In this document: positions 6,857 through 13,820 of the stretch, in pieces
Layout of the letters: each line of letters opens with the position of its first letter
Numbering within the stretch: the first letter of the stretch is position 1
Assembly (NCBI GenBank): GCA_964585245.1
Contig: CAZPCV010000032.1
Span: 1-15,571 of the forward strand
Source of the DNA: CAZEDL01 sp964585245
Lineage (GTDB): Bacteria; Patescibacteriota; Patescibacteriia; Magasanikbacterales; GWA2-37-8
Direction: 5' to 3'
Length of the DNA stretch: 15,571 bases
Translations under genes and position numbers: made by a program
The notes under the pieces: generated by a model
Seen by the model: the letters and a program-made list of their open reading frames with translations, nothing else
Databases searched by the model: none
Told to the model about the DNA's origin: nothing

Positions 6857-7864
6857 ATGTTTGTAAAAAAAGTCGGCATTGATCTGGGCACCAAAAATGT
6901 ATTAGTGTATGTGCCCAAAAAGGGTATTGTGGTCAATGAACCAAGCGTAGTGGCGATTTCCAAAGCCGACGGAAAAGTGCTGGCAGTAGGCCTTGATGCT
7001 AAAGACATGATTGGCCGCACCCCGGATACTATTCTGGCCGAACGCCCGTTGAAGAATGGTGTAATTGCTAATTATCATACGACCGAAGCGATGCTCCGGT
7101 ATTTTATCAACAAAGCCCTTGGTGGCGTGCGTTTGTTCCGGCCCGAAGTGATGGTGGCGGTACCGGGCGGAATTACATCCACCGAACGCCGCGCGGTGAT
7201 TGATGCTACCATAGCCGCTGGTGCGAAAGCGGCGTATATTATCAAAGAGCCGATTGTGGCCGCTATCGGCGCGGGCATTCCGATCGGGGCGGCGTCGGGG
7301 CATATGATTATTGATATCGGTGGAGGTACGGCGGAAATTGCGGTGATTTCGTTGGGTGGTATCGTGGCCTGGGGCTCGGTACGTATTGGCGGAAACAAAT
7401 TCGACGAGGCGATCGCTGATTATGTGCGGCATAAGTATAATTTGGCAGTGGGTGAAAAAACGGCTGAAGAAATAAAAATGGCCGTTGGCTCCGCGCTGTT
7501 TATGGACAAGCCGTTGTCCGTAGAAATTAAAGGGCGCGATATGATTAGCGGATTGCCACGTATCGTCGCCGTGACGTCTGATGACACGACCGAAGCTCTG
7601 CAGCATGACATGGAGCTGTTAGTCGAAGCTATCAAAGGCGTGCTCCAAGAGACGCCGCCGGAATTGTCGGCTGATGTGATGGATAAAGGTATTATCTTGT
7701 CGGGTGGCTCTGCACAATTACGTAACCTCGATCAATTGATCGCTCAGGCGACTGGGGTACCTACCTATGTGGCCGAAGAGCCGCTGTTGTGTGTGGTCAA
7801 AGGTACGGGTATTGCGCTCGATAATCTGGAAAGTTATAAACGTAGTATTTTGGCCACTAAATAA
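6857..7864 (+). CDS. mreB: Rod shape-determining protein MreB
   Basis: MreB is the bacterial actin that polymerises under the cytoplasmic membrane and guides elongation-mode wall synthesis. The 335-residue length is normal. Actin-fold nucleotide sites are intact: phosphate-1 loop IDLGTKN (8-14), NEPSVVAI (27-34), the KEPIVAAIGAG segment with Glu131, phosphate-2 loop IIDIGGGTAEIAVI (151-164) and the adenosine motif ILSGGSAQLRNLDQLI (280-295), followed by KGTG (316-319). The start is the first ATG, one base after the DUF4012 stop, and MFVKKVGIDLGT lines up with other MreB N-termini. No mreC or mreD follows; a strong terminator begins about 60 bases after the stop, so mreB is the last gene of its transcript. 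Confidence 0.96.
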   Translation: MFVKKVGIDLGTKNVLVYVPKKGIVVNEPSVVAISKADGKVLAVGLDAKDMIGRTPDTILAERPLKNGVIANYHTTEAMLRYFINKALGGVRLFRPEVMVAVPGGITSTERRAVIDATIAAGAKAAYIIKEPIVAAIGAGIPIGAASGHMIIDIGGGTAEIAVISLGGIVAWGSVRIGGNKFDEAIADYVRHKYNLAVGEKTAEEIKMAVGSALFMDKPLSVEIKGRDMISGLPRIVAVTSDDTTEALQHDMELLVEAIKGVLQETPPELSADVMDKGIILSGGSAQLRNLDQLIAQATGVPTYVAEEPLLCVVKGTGIALDNLESYKRSILATK

Positions 7865-7923
7865 TTCTGGAGCGTCACAACTGCTAGAGTAGAAATTATT
7901 TTTCAGTAAATTATATAAAATTA

Positions 7924-7963
7924 AAACCCCTCCGATGAATGCGGTAGGGGATTTTTTATTTTA
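7924..7963 (+). terminator. Rho-independent terminator after mreB
   Basis: CCCCT (7927-7931) pairs with AGGGG (7946-7950), and CCG (7932-7934) with CGG (7942-7944), leaving a one-base bulge and a 7-base loop. The stem is followed by ATTTTTTATTTT. It closes the regulator-to-mreB cluster and separates it from the holB run. Confidence 0.85.
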
Positions 7964-8041
7964 AGACATAAGTGCGTAAATATTTTTCGCTGAACAGAGC
8001 CTTTTTAATCACACTGTCTTTATCCTGTCTCGCTATAATTA

Positions 8042-8073
8042 GCCAAAAATCACCCGTTTGGGCATCTTTTTTT
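8042..8073 (+). terminator. Weak terminator-like hairpin in the mreB-holB spacer
   Basis: GCCAAA (8042-8047) can pair with TTTGG(G)C (8057-8063, one bulged G), followed by ATC and seven T (8067-8073). The stem is short. It may be a back-up terminator. Otherwise the 275-base spacer 7865-8139 holds the mreB terminator, this hairpin and the holB promoter; I see no gene in it. Confidence 0.35.
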
Positions 8074-8101
8074 AAATTAAGCCAATTCAATAGGATTTTT
8101 G

Positions 8102-8130
8102 TTGTCAGCCGGGTAGTTCTTTGCTATACT
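8102..8130 (+). promoter_or_regulatory. Sigma70-type promoter for the holB run
   Basis: TTGTCA (8102-8107) and TATACT (8125-8130) are 17 bases apart. The -10 is preceded by TGC, an extended -10. Transcription would begin near 8136-8138, only two to four bases before the holB ATG at 8140, so the mRNA is expected to be leaderless or nearly so. Confidence 0.8.
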
Positions 8131-8139
8131 AACTCCGCT

Positions 8140-9075
8140 ATGATTATAGGAAATTCGTCTGTTGTAGAGTTTTTAACGACGTCGTTAGATGGTGTTCCGC
8201 ACGCACGCACCTATGCTTTTATTGGCCCCAATCAGATCGGTAAACGAACCCTCGCTTTTGGCCTTGCCCAGCAATTATTACGATGTACTCCGGGGCAATT
8301 AAAGGCGCATCCCGATTTTTATTATATCGAGCGTTTGACCGACGAAAAAACCGGTAAATTAAAAAAAGATATTACCGTAGAACAGGCCCGTAATTTAAAA
8401 AGCCGGATTGGCTCGCGCCCGTGGGCAGCGTCGCACAGTGTAGTCGTCATTAACGAGGCCGAATTATTAAATACCGAAGCAGGGAATGCGCTACTTAAAT
8501 TATTAGAAGAGCCTCCGGAACAAACGATTATTTTTTTATTAAGTGAAAATGATCAGACGCTATTACCTACCATTCGTTCGCGCGCGCAGTTGCTGTATTT
8601 TTCGTTAGTGACAGAATCGGTTATTTGTTCGGCCTTAAGAGACCGAGGGGCGACAGAGGCAGAAGCCTCGGAGATGGCTAAGGCGGCTTGGGGCCGGCCG
8701 GGGAAAGCGCTGGAATTTTTGGCGAGTCCGGAAGTGTATCAAGGGTATGTGGAGGAGCGTATTCGCTGGCAGCGCTTGTCGGGGGAGCCGTTTTATGTCA
8801 GAGTCAAGGCAACGGAATCGCTTCTGGGGGAAGGGGACGAAGGGGTGCGCGGGCGCGAACGGCTGAGCGGGGTTCTGTCTTCGTGGGAATTCTTTTTTCG
8901 TGAAGCCCTGCTGGCGCATTCGATGCCGGCCCAGCAGAAGCCGCAAACAGAAGCATGGAGGATCACTCCTTTTCAGATGGTACGTGTGATCGATACGATT
9001 GCCGAAGGACGCCGGTTACTGCGGCAGAATATTCATCCAGCCCTTATTTTAGAACATATTTTACTAGCTTTTTAA
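8140..9075 (+). CDS. holB: DNA polymerase III delta' subunit (clamp loader)
   Basis: Delta' is part of the clamp loader that places the sliding clamp on primed DNA. The 311-residue product starts MIIGNSSVVEFL, as family members do. It has a Walker A-like GPNQIGKRT (29-37) with Arg in the usual Ser/Thr position, a Walker B-like VVVINEAELL (101-110), NALLKLLEEPPEQTIIFLL and the sensor region TIRSRAQ (144-150), where the SRC motif reads SRA. Only one cysteine (Cys49) remains in the segment that usually carries a four-cysteine zinc site. The altered loops suggest weak or no ATPase activity, which is normal for delta'. The frame is open upstream to 7972, but ATG 8140 is preferred because the family match begins there and a consensus promoter lies immediately before it. 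The next gene follows after one base. Confidence 0.92.
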   Translation: MIIGNSSVVEFLTTSLDGVPHARTYAFIGPNQIGKRTLAFGLAQQLLRCTPGQLKAHPDFYYIERLTDEKTGKLKKDITVEQARNLKSRIGSRPWAASHSVVVINEAELLNTEAGNALLKLLEEPPEQTIIFLLSENDQTLLPTIRSRAQLLYFSLVTESVICSALRDRGATEAEASEMAKAAWGRPGKALEFLASPEVYQGYVEERIRWQRLSGEPFYVRVKATESLLGEGDEGVRGRERLSGVLSSWEFFFREALLAHSMPAQQKPQTEAWRITPFQMVRVIDTIAEGRRLLRQNIHPALILEHILLAF

Positions 9076-9076
9076 T

Positions 9077-10162
9077 ATGAAAAAATCGTGGCGGGCCATT
9101 ATTTTATTGCTTCCTACCTTACTCTTTATGGGGGCAGGTTGTATTCAAATCGGCGGTTCAACGGCCGCCGGGCCGATGGGCGTCTATCGATCAGATGACA
9201 AGGGTGAAACCTGGAAGCCGGCCATGACCTTCCCGACTGCGCAGGGAGTAAAAAGTATTAGTGGCGTCCGGGTCTATCGCGTGTTTAATGATCCGAGCGA
9301 TCCAAACTCGCTCTATTTGGCTACCCGCGGACAAGGGCTTTTTTATACCTATAACAATGGCAATACCTGGCAGTATGCCGAAGGGTTGGGGCAGAAATTT
9401 ATTTACGGCATGGCGGTAGATCCACATGACAAGTGTACGATTTATGTGTCTGATGCGCAGCATCTGTTTAAAACTACGGACTGCAGCCGCACCTGGCAGA
9501 TTGTCTATACCGAAGAGCGGCCCGAGCAGCGGATTGTGGGCGTAGCCATTGATTTTAATGATTCTCGCCGTGTGTATGCGGCGGTACTCGGCGGAGACAT
9601 TCTCGCCAGCAGTGACGCGGCCGTGAGCTGGCGCGTGGTGAAGCGATTTGACATCCAGGTGCAACAGATCAGCACCGACCCATTTATACCAAACCGTGTT
9701 TACGTAGGTACCTATCGCAACGGGCTGTATCGCTCGGACGATGGCGGTGCGAACTGGAAAGATTATAATACGGGTTTGAATAATTTTAGCGGAACCGCGG
9801 AATTTTATCGCCTGGTTTTGCATCCCAGCCGCAAGAATAGTTTGTTTTGGATTTCTAAATATGGCATTTTACGCTCGGACGATGGCGGAGCGAGCTGGGC
9901 AGAGATCAAGTTGATTACTCCGCCCGGAAGTGTTAACGTATATTCCTTTGCGATTAATCCAGGGAATGATAAAGAAATTTATTATACCGCCACGATTTTG
10001 GGTGATGATCAGAACCATGTGCGGTCGACTTTTTATAAGTCGGTCGATGGGGGTAAAACGTGGGTTACGAAGAAGTTGCCGACTAATACGATTCCTATCG
10101 GAATTTACATTAATCCCTCGCTCCCCAATACGCTCTTGGTGGCGTTTACTCTTATCAATTAA
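9077..10162 (+). CDS. Probable lipoprotein with seven Asp-box (BNR) repeats
   Basis: The 361-residue product has a lipoprotein-type signal: MKKSWR, a hydrophobic stretch, then FMGAGC with Cys22 as the likely lipidated residue. The -3 position is Gly rather than the usual Leu or Val. The mature part carries seven Asp-box motifs, SxDxGxxW or relaxed forms: 39-46, 91-98, 133-140, 178-185, 220-227, 267-274 and 322-329. Spacing is about 41-55 residues, which predicts a seven-bladed sialidase/sortilin-type propeller. The third and fourth boxes (TTDCSRTW, SSDAAVSW) lack the central Gly. Asp-boxes are structural, and I see no sialidase catalytic triad, so a binding or scaffolding role outside the cell is more likely than glycosidase activity. 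It starts one base after the holB stop through the same TAATATG junction seen before mreB. YCF48-like photosystem assembly factors share this architecture and are an alternative description of the fold, not of its role. Confidence 0.8.
   Translation: MKKSWRAIILLLPTLLFMGAGCIQIGGSTAAGPMGVYRSDDKGETWKPAMTFPTAQGVKSISGVRVYRVFNDPSDPNSLYLATRGQGLFYTYNNGNTWQYAEGLGQKFIYGMAVDPHDKCTIYVSDAQHLFKTTDCSRTWQIVYTEERPEQRIVGVAIDFNDSRRVYAAVLGGDILASSDAAVSWRVVKRFDIQVQQISTDPFIPNRVYVGTYRNGLYRSDDGGANWKDYNTGLNNFSGTAEFYRLVLHPSRKNSLFWISKYGILRSDDGGASWAEIKLITPPGSVNVYSFAINPGNDKEIYYTATILGDDQNHVRSTFYKSVDGGKTWVTKKLPTNTIPIGIYINPSLPNTLLVAFTLIN
9731..9747 (+). repeat. 17-base direct repeat, copy 1 (Asp-box 5)
   Basis: CGCTCGGACGATGGCGG, identical to 9872-9888 and 141 bases upstream of it. 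Both copies encode RSDDGG in the same frame, 47 residues apart, which suggests recent blade duplication or gene conversion. Confidence 0.85.
9872..9888 (+). repeat. 17-base direct repeat, copy 2 (Asp-box 6)
   Basis: Identical to 9731-9747. Sequence similarity falls off quickly outside the 17 bases apart from the encoded Asp-box. Confidence 0.85.
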
Positions 10163-10174
10163 TAGTAATATCGT

Positions 10175-10723
10175 ATGAATTTAGCTGATTTTAAAGCTGA
10201 TTTTAAAGCGGTCATTGATTTTTTGAAAACAGATATTGCGGGGTTGCGCACGGGCCGAGCTTCGACAGCCATGGTCGAAAATATCATGGTCGAAGCGTAT
10301 GGTACCCGGCAATCACTGCGGGCCACGGCCTCGATAATTGTGAGCGATGCCAAAACTTTGACCATTGATCCATGGGACAAAAGCTTGCTCGGAGCCGTGG
10401 AAAAGGGGATTCGTGATTCTAGTCTCGGCATCAACCCCATGAATGACGGGCGAATTATTCGCCTGGCGTTGCCCGAGCTTACGAGCGAGCGCCGTCAGGA
10501 ATTGGTAAAAGTACTGCATCAAAAGTTGGAGCAGGCCAAAATTTCGGTGCGCAAAGTGCGCGAAGAGGTGCGGGAATTGATTGCGGCCGAGGAAAAGGAC
10601 AAGACGATTACCGAAGATGATAAGTTCAGTTTGCAGGACGAGTTAGAAAAGATGGTTAAAGAATTTAACGAAGAAATTAAAGCGATTGGCGATGATAAAG
10701 AGGCGGAAATAATGAAAGTGTAA
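10175..10723 (+). CDS. frr: Ribosome recycling factor
   Basis: RRF, with EF-G, splits the post-termination ribosome so that subunits can be reused. The 182-residue length is close to the usual 185. The signature parts are present: an N-terminal helix, GLRTGRASTAMVENIMVEAYG (23-43), the beta-rich head with TLTIDPWDKS, INPMNDGRIIRLALPELTSERRQEL (86-110) and the long charged helices to the end. ATG 10175 begins the normal N-terminal helix. The gene sits 12 bases after the lipoprotein stop and ahead of glyQS, giving a small translation block inside the run. No Shine-Dalgarno sequence is visible. Confidence 0.96.
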   Translation: MNLADFKADFKAVIDFLKTDIAGLRTGRASTAMVENIMVEAYGTRQSLRATASIIVSDAKTLTIDPWDKSLLGAVEKGIRDSSLGINPMNDGRIIRLALPELTSERRQELVKVLHQKLEQAKISVRKVREEVRELIAAEEKDKTITEDDKFSLQDELEKMVKEFNEEIKAIGDDKEAEIMKV

Positions 10724-10746
10724 GTAATGAATTAATGCAGAATTAT

Positions 10747-12129
10747 ATGAACGAAGAGAACAATGTAATGGAAAAAATAATTTCACTCTCAAAACGCCGC
10801 GGATTTATTTTCCCAGGCTCCGAAATTTATGGAGGGCTGGCGAACAGCTGGGATTATGGCCCGCTTGGGCATTTGTTGAAACAGAATATCAAGGCAGCCT
10901 GGTGGAAATTTTTCGTCCAGGAACGCGAGGATATGGTGCCGCTCGATACGGCGATAATCATGAATCCCAAAGTCTGGGAAGCGTCGGGTCATTTGCAAAA
11001 TTTTAGCGATCAATTGGTAGAATGCAAAAAATGCCATCATCGTTTTCGAGCCGATCATTTATTGGAAGCTAATACGCTCGAGCCGCATATGAAAGACGAG
11101 CCGGCCAAAAGTGTGAAAGAAGTACCGTGCCCGGATTGTGGGGGTCAACTGACAGAGCCGAAACATTTTAATTTGATGTTCAAAACATTTTTGGGCGTGA
11201 CGGATGATTCGCAATCAGTAGCGTATCTGCGGCCCGAGACAGCCGGCGGCATGTTCGTGAATTTTAAAAACGTCCAGATCGCTACGCGCCGCCGCCTTCC
11301 ATTTGGCTTGGCGCAGGTTGGCAAGAATTTTCGGAACGAAATTACCCCCGGCAACTTTATCTTCCGCACTCGGGAATTCGAGATCGGCGAATTTGAATAT
11401 TTCATTAAGCCCGACCAATGGGAAGCGGTGTTCGAAATGTGGCTCGGCGAAATCAAACGCTGGTGGCAGGATATCATGCAGATCAATATGGATAATTTGG
11501 TCTGGCATGAAATTCCGGATGGTGAACGCGCGCACTATAGCAAGCGCACGGTTGATATTGAATACAAATATCCATTTGGTCTGAAAGAATTACATGGTAT
11601 CGCGTATCGCACTGATTTTGACCTGTCTCGCCACGAGACCGTGAGCGGACAGGATTTGCATTATACTGATCCGGATACGGGCGAGAAATTCTTGCCGCAT
11701 GTAATCGAGCCGACGTTCGGTATTGATCGTATGCTTCTTGTGTTACTCCTTGAAGCGTACCGTGAAGAAGCGGCACCGACAGCCAAAGAGGGCGAAACCG
11801 AGACCCGTATTGTTATGAAATTCCCCAAAGCTTTGGCGCCGATTAAAGTGGCGGTCTTACCGTTGTCTAAAAAAGAAGAATTGGCCGCGATTGCCAAGCC
11901 GCTTGCGCAGGAATTGCGCAAGCACTGGTCGATTGAATATGATGAGACGCAGAGTATCGGCAAACGTTATCGTCGTCAGGATGAAATCGGTACGCCATAT
12001 TGTATTACGGTCGATTTCGATTCCATCACGGATAAAAAAGTTACCGTGCGTGATCGTGATTCGATGGCCCAGGAACGAGTAGCGATGGCTGAACTAGTCA
12101 ATTACTTGCAACAAAAATTTGTGTTCTAA
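10747..12129 (+). CDS. glyQS: Glycyl-tRNA synthetase, dimeric type
   Basis: The enzyme attaches glycine to tRNA-Gly; this is the single-chain alpha2 class II form, not the split GlyQ/GlyS form. From ATG 10747 it has 460 residues, normal for bacteria. MEKIISLSKRRGFIFPGSEI is followed by GLANSWDYGPLG. Two CxxC pairs (Cys93/96 and Cys128/131) can bind zinc. Motif 2 is FRNEI (195-199) in QVGKNFRNEITPGNFIFRTREFE, and motif 3 is IEPTFGIDR (320-328). A C-terminal anticodon-binding domain begins near LAPIKVAVLPL and contains YRRQDEIGTPYCITVDFDS. In-frame ATGs at 10735, 10747 and 10768 are all possible. I chose 10747 because a short lead before MEK matches Gram-positive relatives; the 10735 start would add four residues. 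Confidence 0.95.
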   Translation: MNEENNVMEKIISLSKRRGFIFPGSEIYGGLANSWDYGPLGHLLKQNIKAAWWKFFVQEREDMVPLDTAIIMNPKVWEASGHLQNFSDQLVECKKCHHRFRADHLLEANTLEPHMKDEPAKSVKEVPCPDCGGQLTEPKHFNLMFKTFLGVTDDSQSVAYLRPETAGGMFVNFKNVQIATRRRLPFGLAQVGKNFRNEITPGNFIFRTREFEIGEFEYFIKPDQWEAVFEMWLGEIKRWWQDIMQINMDNLVWHEIPDGERAHYSKRTVDIEYKYPFGLKELHGIAYRTDFDLSRHETVSGQDLHYTDPDTGEKFLPHVIEPTFGIDRMLLVLLLEAYREEAAPTAKEGETETRIVMKFPKALAPIKVAVLPLSKKEELAAIAKPLAQELRKHWSIEYDETQSIGKRYRRQDEIGTPYCITVDFDSITDKKVTVRDRDSMAQERVAMAELVNYLQQKFVF

Positions 12130-12140
12130 AGCCTAAAGTT

Positions 12141-12509
12141 ATGTCAGAGACGGCAGAAAAAAGTAGAATTGATATTAGGGTTCCCCTTAGAGAACTTAAG
12201 GAAATACTAGGTGGAAGGTATTTTAAAGTTACTGAAAAAGGGGAGCTTTGTTTAAATGGAACTAAGGAAGATAGGGATTGGGCAAGAGTTTTGTTAGTAG
12301 CATTGAACGATTCCAATCATCCTGAATTAAAGGATGAGGAAAAGAAACTGGCGATTCAATTTAAAACAGCCATTACCAATTTAAGAATAGCTTTAGAACA
12401 AGATGTATCGATTCCAAATGAATTTCAAGCATCGGCCAAAGATTTGCAAGGGTACCGTTTAGTTCCTCCTCACAATATGGCCAGATGGGCGTTAGTTTCG
12501 TCCCTCTAA
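12141..12509 (+). CDS. Small orphan protein with atypical codon use
   Basis: I do not recognise this 122-residue protein. It is soluble, with no signal or membrane segment. Its N-terminal part (9-50) looks alpha/beta with many charges (PLRELKEILGGRYFKVTEKGE, a KEDRDWARVLLVALN helix). A charged helical middle (60-90) follows, and the C-terminus is QGYRLVPPHNMARWALVSSL. Eight of its nine arginines use AGA or AGG, while glyQS upstream uses CGN codons throughout as far as I can see and the M16 gene downstream has only one AGG that I noticed. The DNA is visibly more A/T-rich than its neighbours. This points to a different origin, although it sits neatly in the run, 11 bases after glyQS and 17 before the M16 gene. 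That it is translated is inferred only from the clean open frame and its fit between neighbours. Confidence 0.7.
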   Translation: MSETAEKSRIDIRVPLRELKEILGGRYFKVTEKGELCLNGTKEDRDWARVLLVALNDSNHPELKDEEKKLAIQFKTAITNLRIALEQDVSIPNEFQASAKDLQGYRLVPPHNMARWALVSSL

Positions 12510-12526
12510 TTGATTAAGTCTGCTAT

Positions 12527-13813
12527 ATGCATGCTATAAAAAAATTTCCTAATGGATTGACGCTCATCACCGTGCCTGTAACAGGCACGCAAGCAACCAC
12601 AGTGCTGGCCATGTTTCCGATTGGATCCCGGTATGAAGATCGTAAAGTATCCGGAGCGGCGCATTTTTTGGAACACATGTTATTTAAAGGGACGACGAAG
12701 CGGCCTACGGCGCTTGATATTTCGCTCACTATAGAAAAATTCGGTGCGGATTACAACGCTTTTACGAACAAAGAATATACCGGCTACTATATCAAGATTG
12801 ATCGCTCTAAACAGGCTGTTGCGTTTGATTTGTTGGGGGACATGATTTTTAATTCGACTCTTGATGCGGGGGAAGTAGAAAAAGAAAAAGGTGCCATTGT
12901 CGAAGAATTACGAATGTATATGGATAATCCGAGCATGGCGATTGATTTATTGTTTGACGAGGTCGTGTTTGGCGATCATCCGTTGGGGTGGGATATCGGC
13001 GGCACGGAGCAAACCGTGCGGGCCATTACTCGTGACGATTTAAGCGCGTTTTATCAGCGTCACTATGGGCCCGCCAATATGGTACTCATTGTGGCCGGAG
13101 CGATTGATCGCCGCCATTTGCAGAATTTTTTGAAAGATTTCACGGTGAAAAAAGACGTTAAAGGCGCTACCAAACGCAGTTTTTATGAAAAAGGTTTTGT
13201 GCCAGCGCCACTAGTGGGGCCTAAGCCGCTCAACGAACGGGTAGCTGTGCATACCAAAAAAGTGGATCAGGCTCAAGTGATTATCGGTTTTCCGGGGCTA
13301 TCCCACCGGGACCCCAGGCGGTATGCCGCTTCGCTCTTGGCCGTTATTTTGGGCGGGGGAATGAGCTCGCGATTATTTATCGAAGTTCGTGAAAAACGCG
13401 GGCTGGCTTATATGGTGCGCGCCGCCGGGGGTGGCTTGCGTGACTGCGGGCAATTTTATATTCAAGCCGGGCTTGATCCGTTGCGATTAGCCGAGGCGAT
13501 CAAGGTGATTAAAGAAGAAATCAAAAAAATTACGTCTGAGCCGGTTACTGAAAATGAATTAAAGTTCGCTAAAAGCAGTATTGCCGGGCGTTTGGCTCTT
13601 AGTCTCGAAGATGGCAGCTCGCAGGCTGAATGGTATGGGAAACAGTTTTTATTCGCCAAAACCATGGAGACCCCAAGCCAATTTTTGGCCAAACTTAATA
13701 AGGTGACGGTGAAAGATGTTCAGAAAGTGGCCGCTGATTTGTTGCAGCTTGAAGTGGCACGCATTGCGGCGATCGGTTCGTTTACGAAAGAAGAGTTTTT
13801 GAAATGTTGGTAA
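12527..13813 (+). CDS. M16 family zinc peptidase
   Basis: M16 enzymes are inverted-zincin peptidases related to the mitochondrial processing peptidase and insulinase; bacterial single-chain forms act as dimers. The 428-residue product has the active site HFLEH (His46, Glu49, His50) and the third ligand Glu127, exactly 76 residues after His50, as in HxxEHx76E. The C-terminal half has the partner motif GGGMSSRLFIEVREKRGLAY (276-295), with the Arg/Tyr residues that help bind substrate. Both halves are present, so the enzyme should be active. No signal peptide is visible, so it is probably cytoplasmic; leader-peptide or misfolded-peptide degradation are possible roles. ATG 12527 gives FPNGLTLITVPV, the normal family start. 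tpiA follows seven bases after the stop. Confidence 0.92.
   Translation: MHAIKKFPNGLTLITVPVTGTQATTVLAMFPIGSRYEDRKVSGAAHFLEHMLFKGTTKRPTALDISLTIEKFGADYNAFTNKEYTGYYIKIDRSKQAVAFDLLGDMIFNSTLDAGEVEKEKGAIVEELRMYMDNPSMAIDLLFDEVVFGDHPLGWDIGGTEQTVRAITRDDLSAFYQRHYGPANMVLIVAGAIDRRHLQNFLKDFTVKKDVKGATKRSFYEKGFVPAPLVGPKPLNERVAVHTKKVDQAQVIIGFPGLSHRDPRRYAASLLAVILGGGMSSRLFIEVREKRGLAYMVRAAGGGLRDCGQFYIQAGLDPLRLAEAIKVIKEEIKKITSEPVTENELKFAKSSIAGRLALSLEDGSSQAEWYGKQFLFAKTMETPSQFLAKLNKVTVKDVQKVAADLLQLEVARIAAIGSFTKEEFLKCW
12571..12589. repeat. 19-base perfect inverted repeat inside the M16 gene
   Basis: CGTGCCTGT and ACAGGCACG, 9-bp arms around a single A, lie 44 bases into the M16 gene and encode VPVTGT. On RNA an effective loop of at least three bases leaves a stem of about 8 bp. 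It may be a chance palindrome, a DNA-binding site or an early translation brake. Confidence 0.6.
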
Positions 13814-13820
13814 TTTGTAT

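Noticed and set aside
8034..8039. TATAAT as a promoter in the mreB-holB spacer
   Set aside because: No -35-like box lies 16-18 bases upstream, there is no extended -10, and the terminator-like hairpin would follow at once.
7972..8139. In-frame extension of holB starting at 7972, whose N-terminus resembles a signal peptide
   Set aside because: Delta' is cytoplasmic, the family match starts at MIIGN (8140), and a consensus promoter lies within the extension.
13815..13820. TTG start for tpiA at 13815
   Set aside because: The ATG six bases later gives the usual TPI N-terminus.
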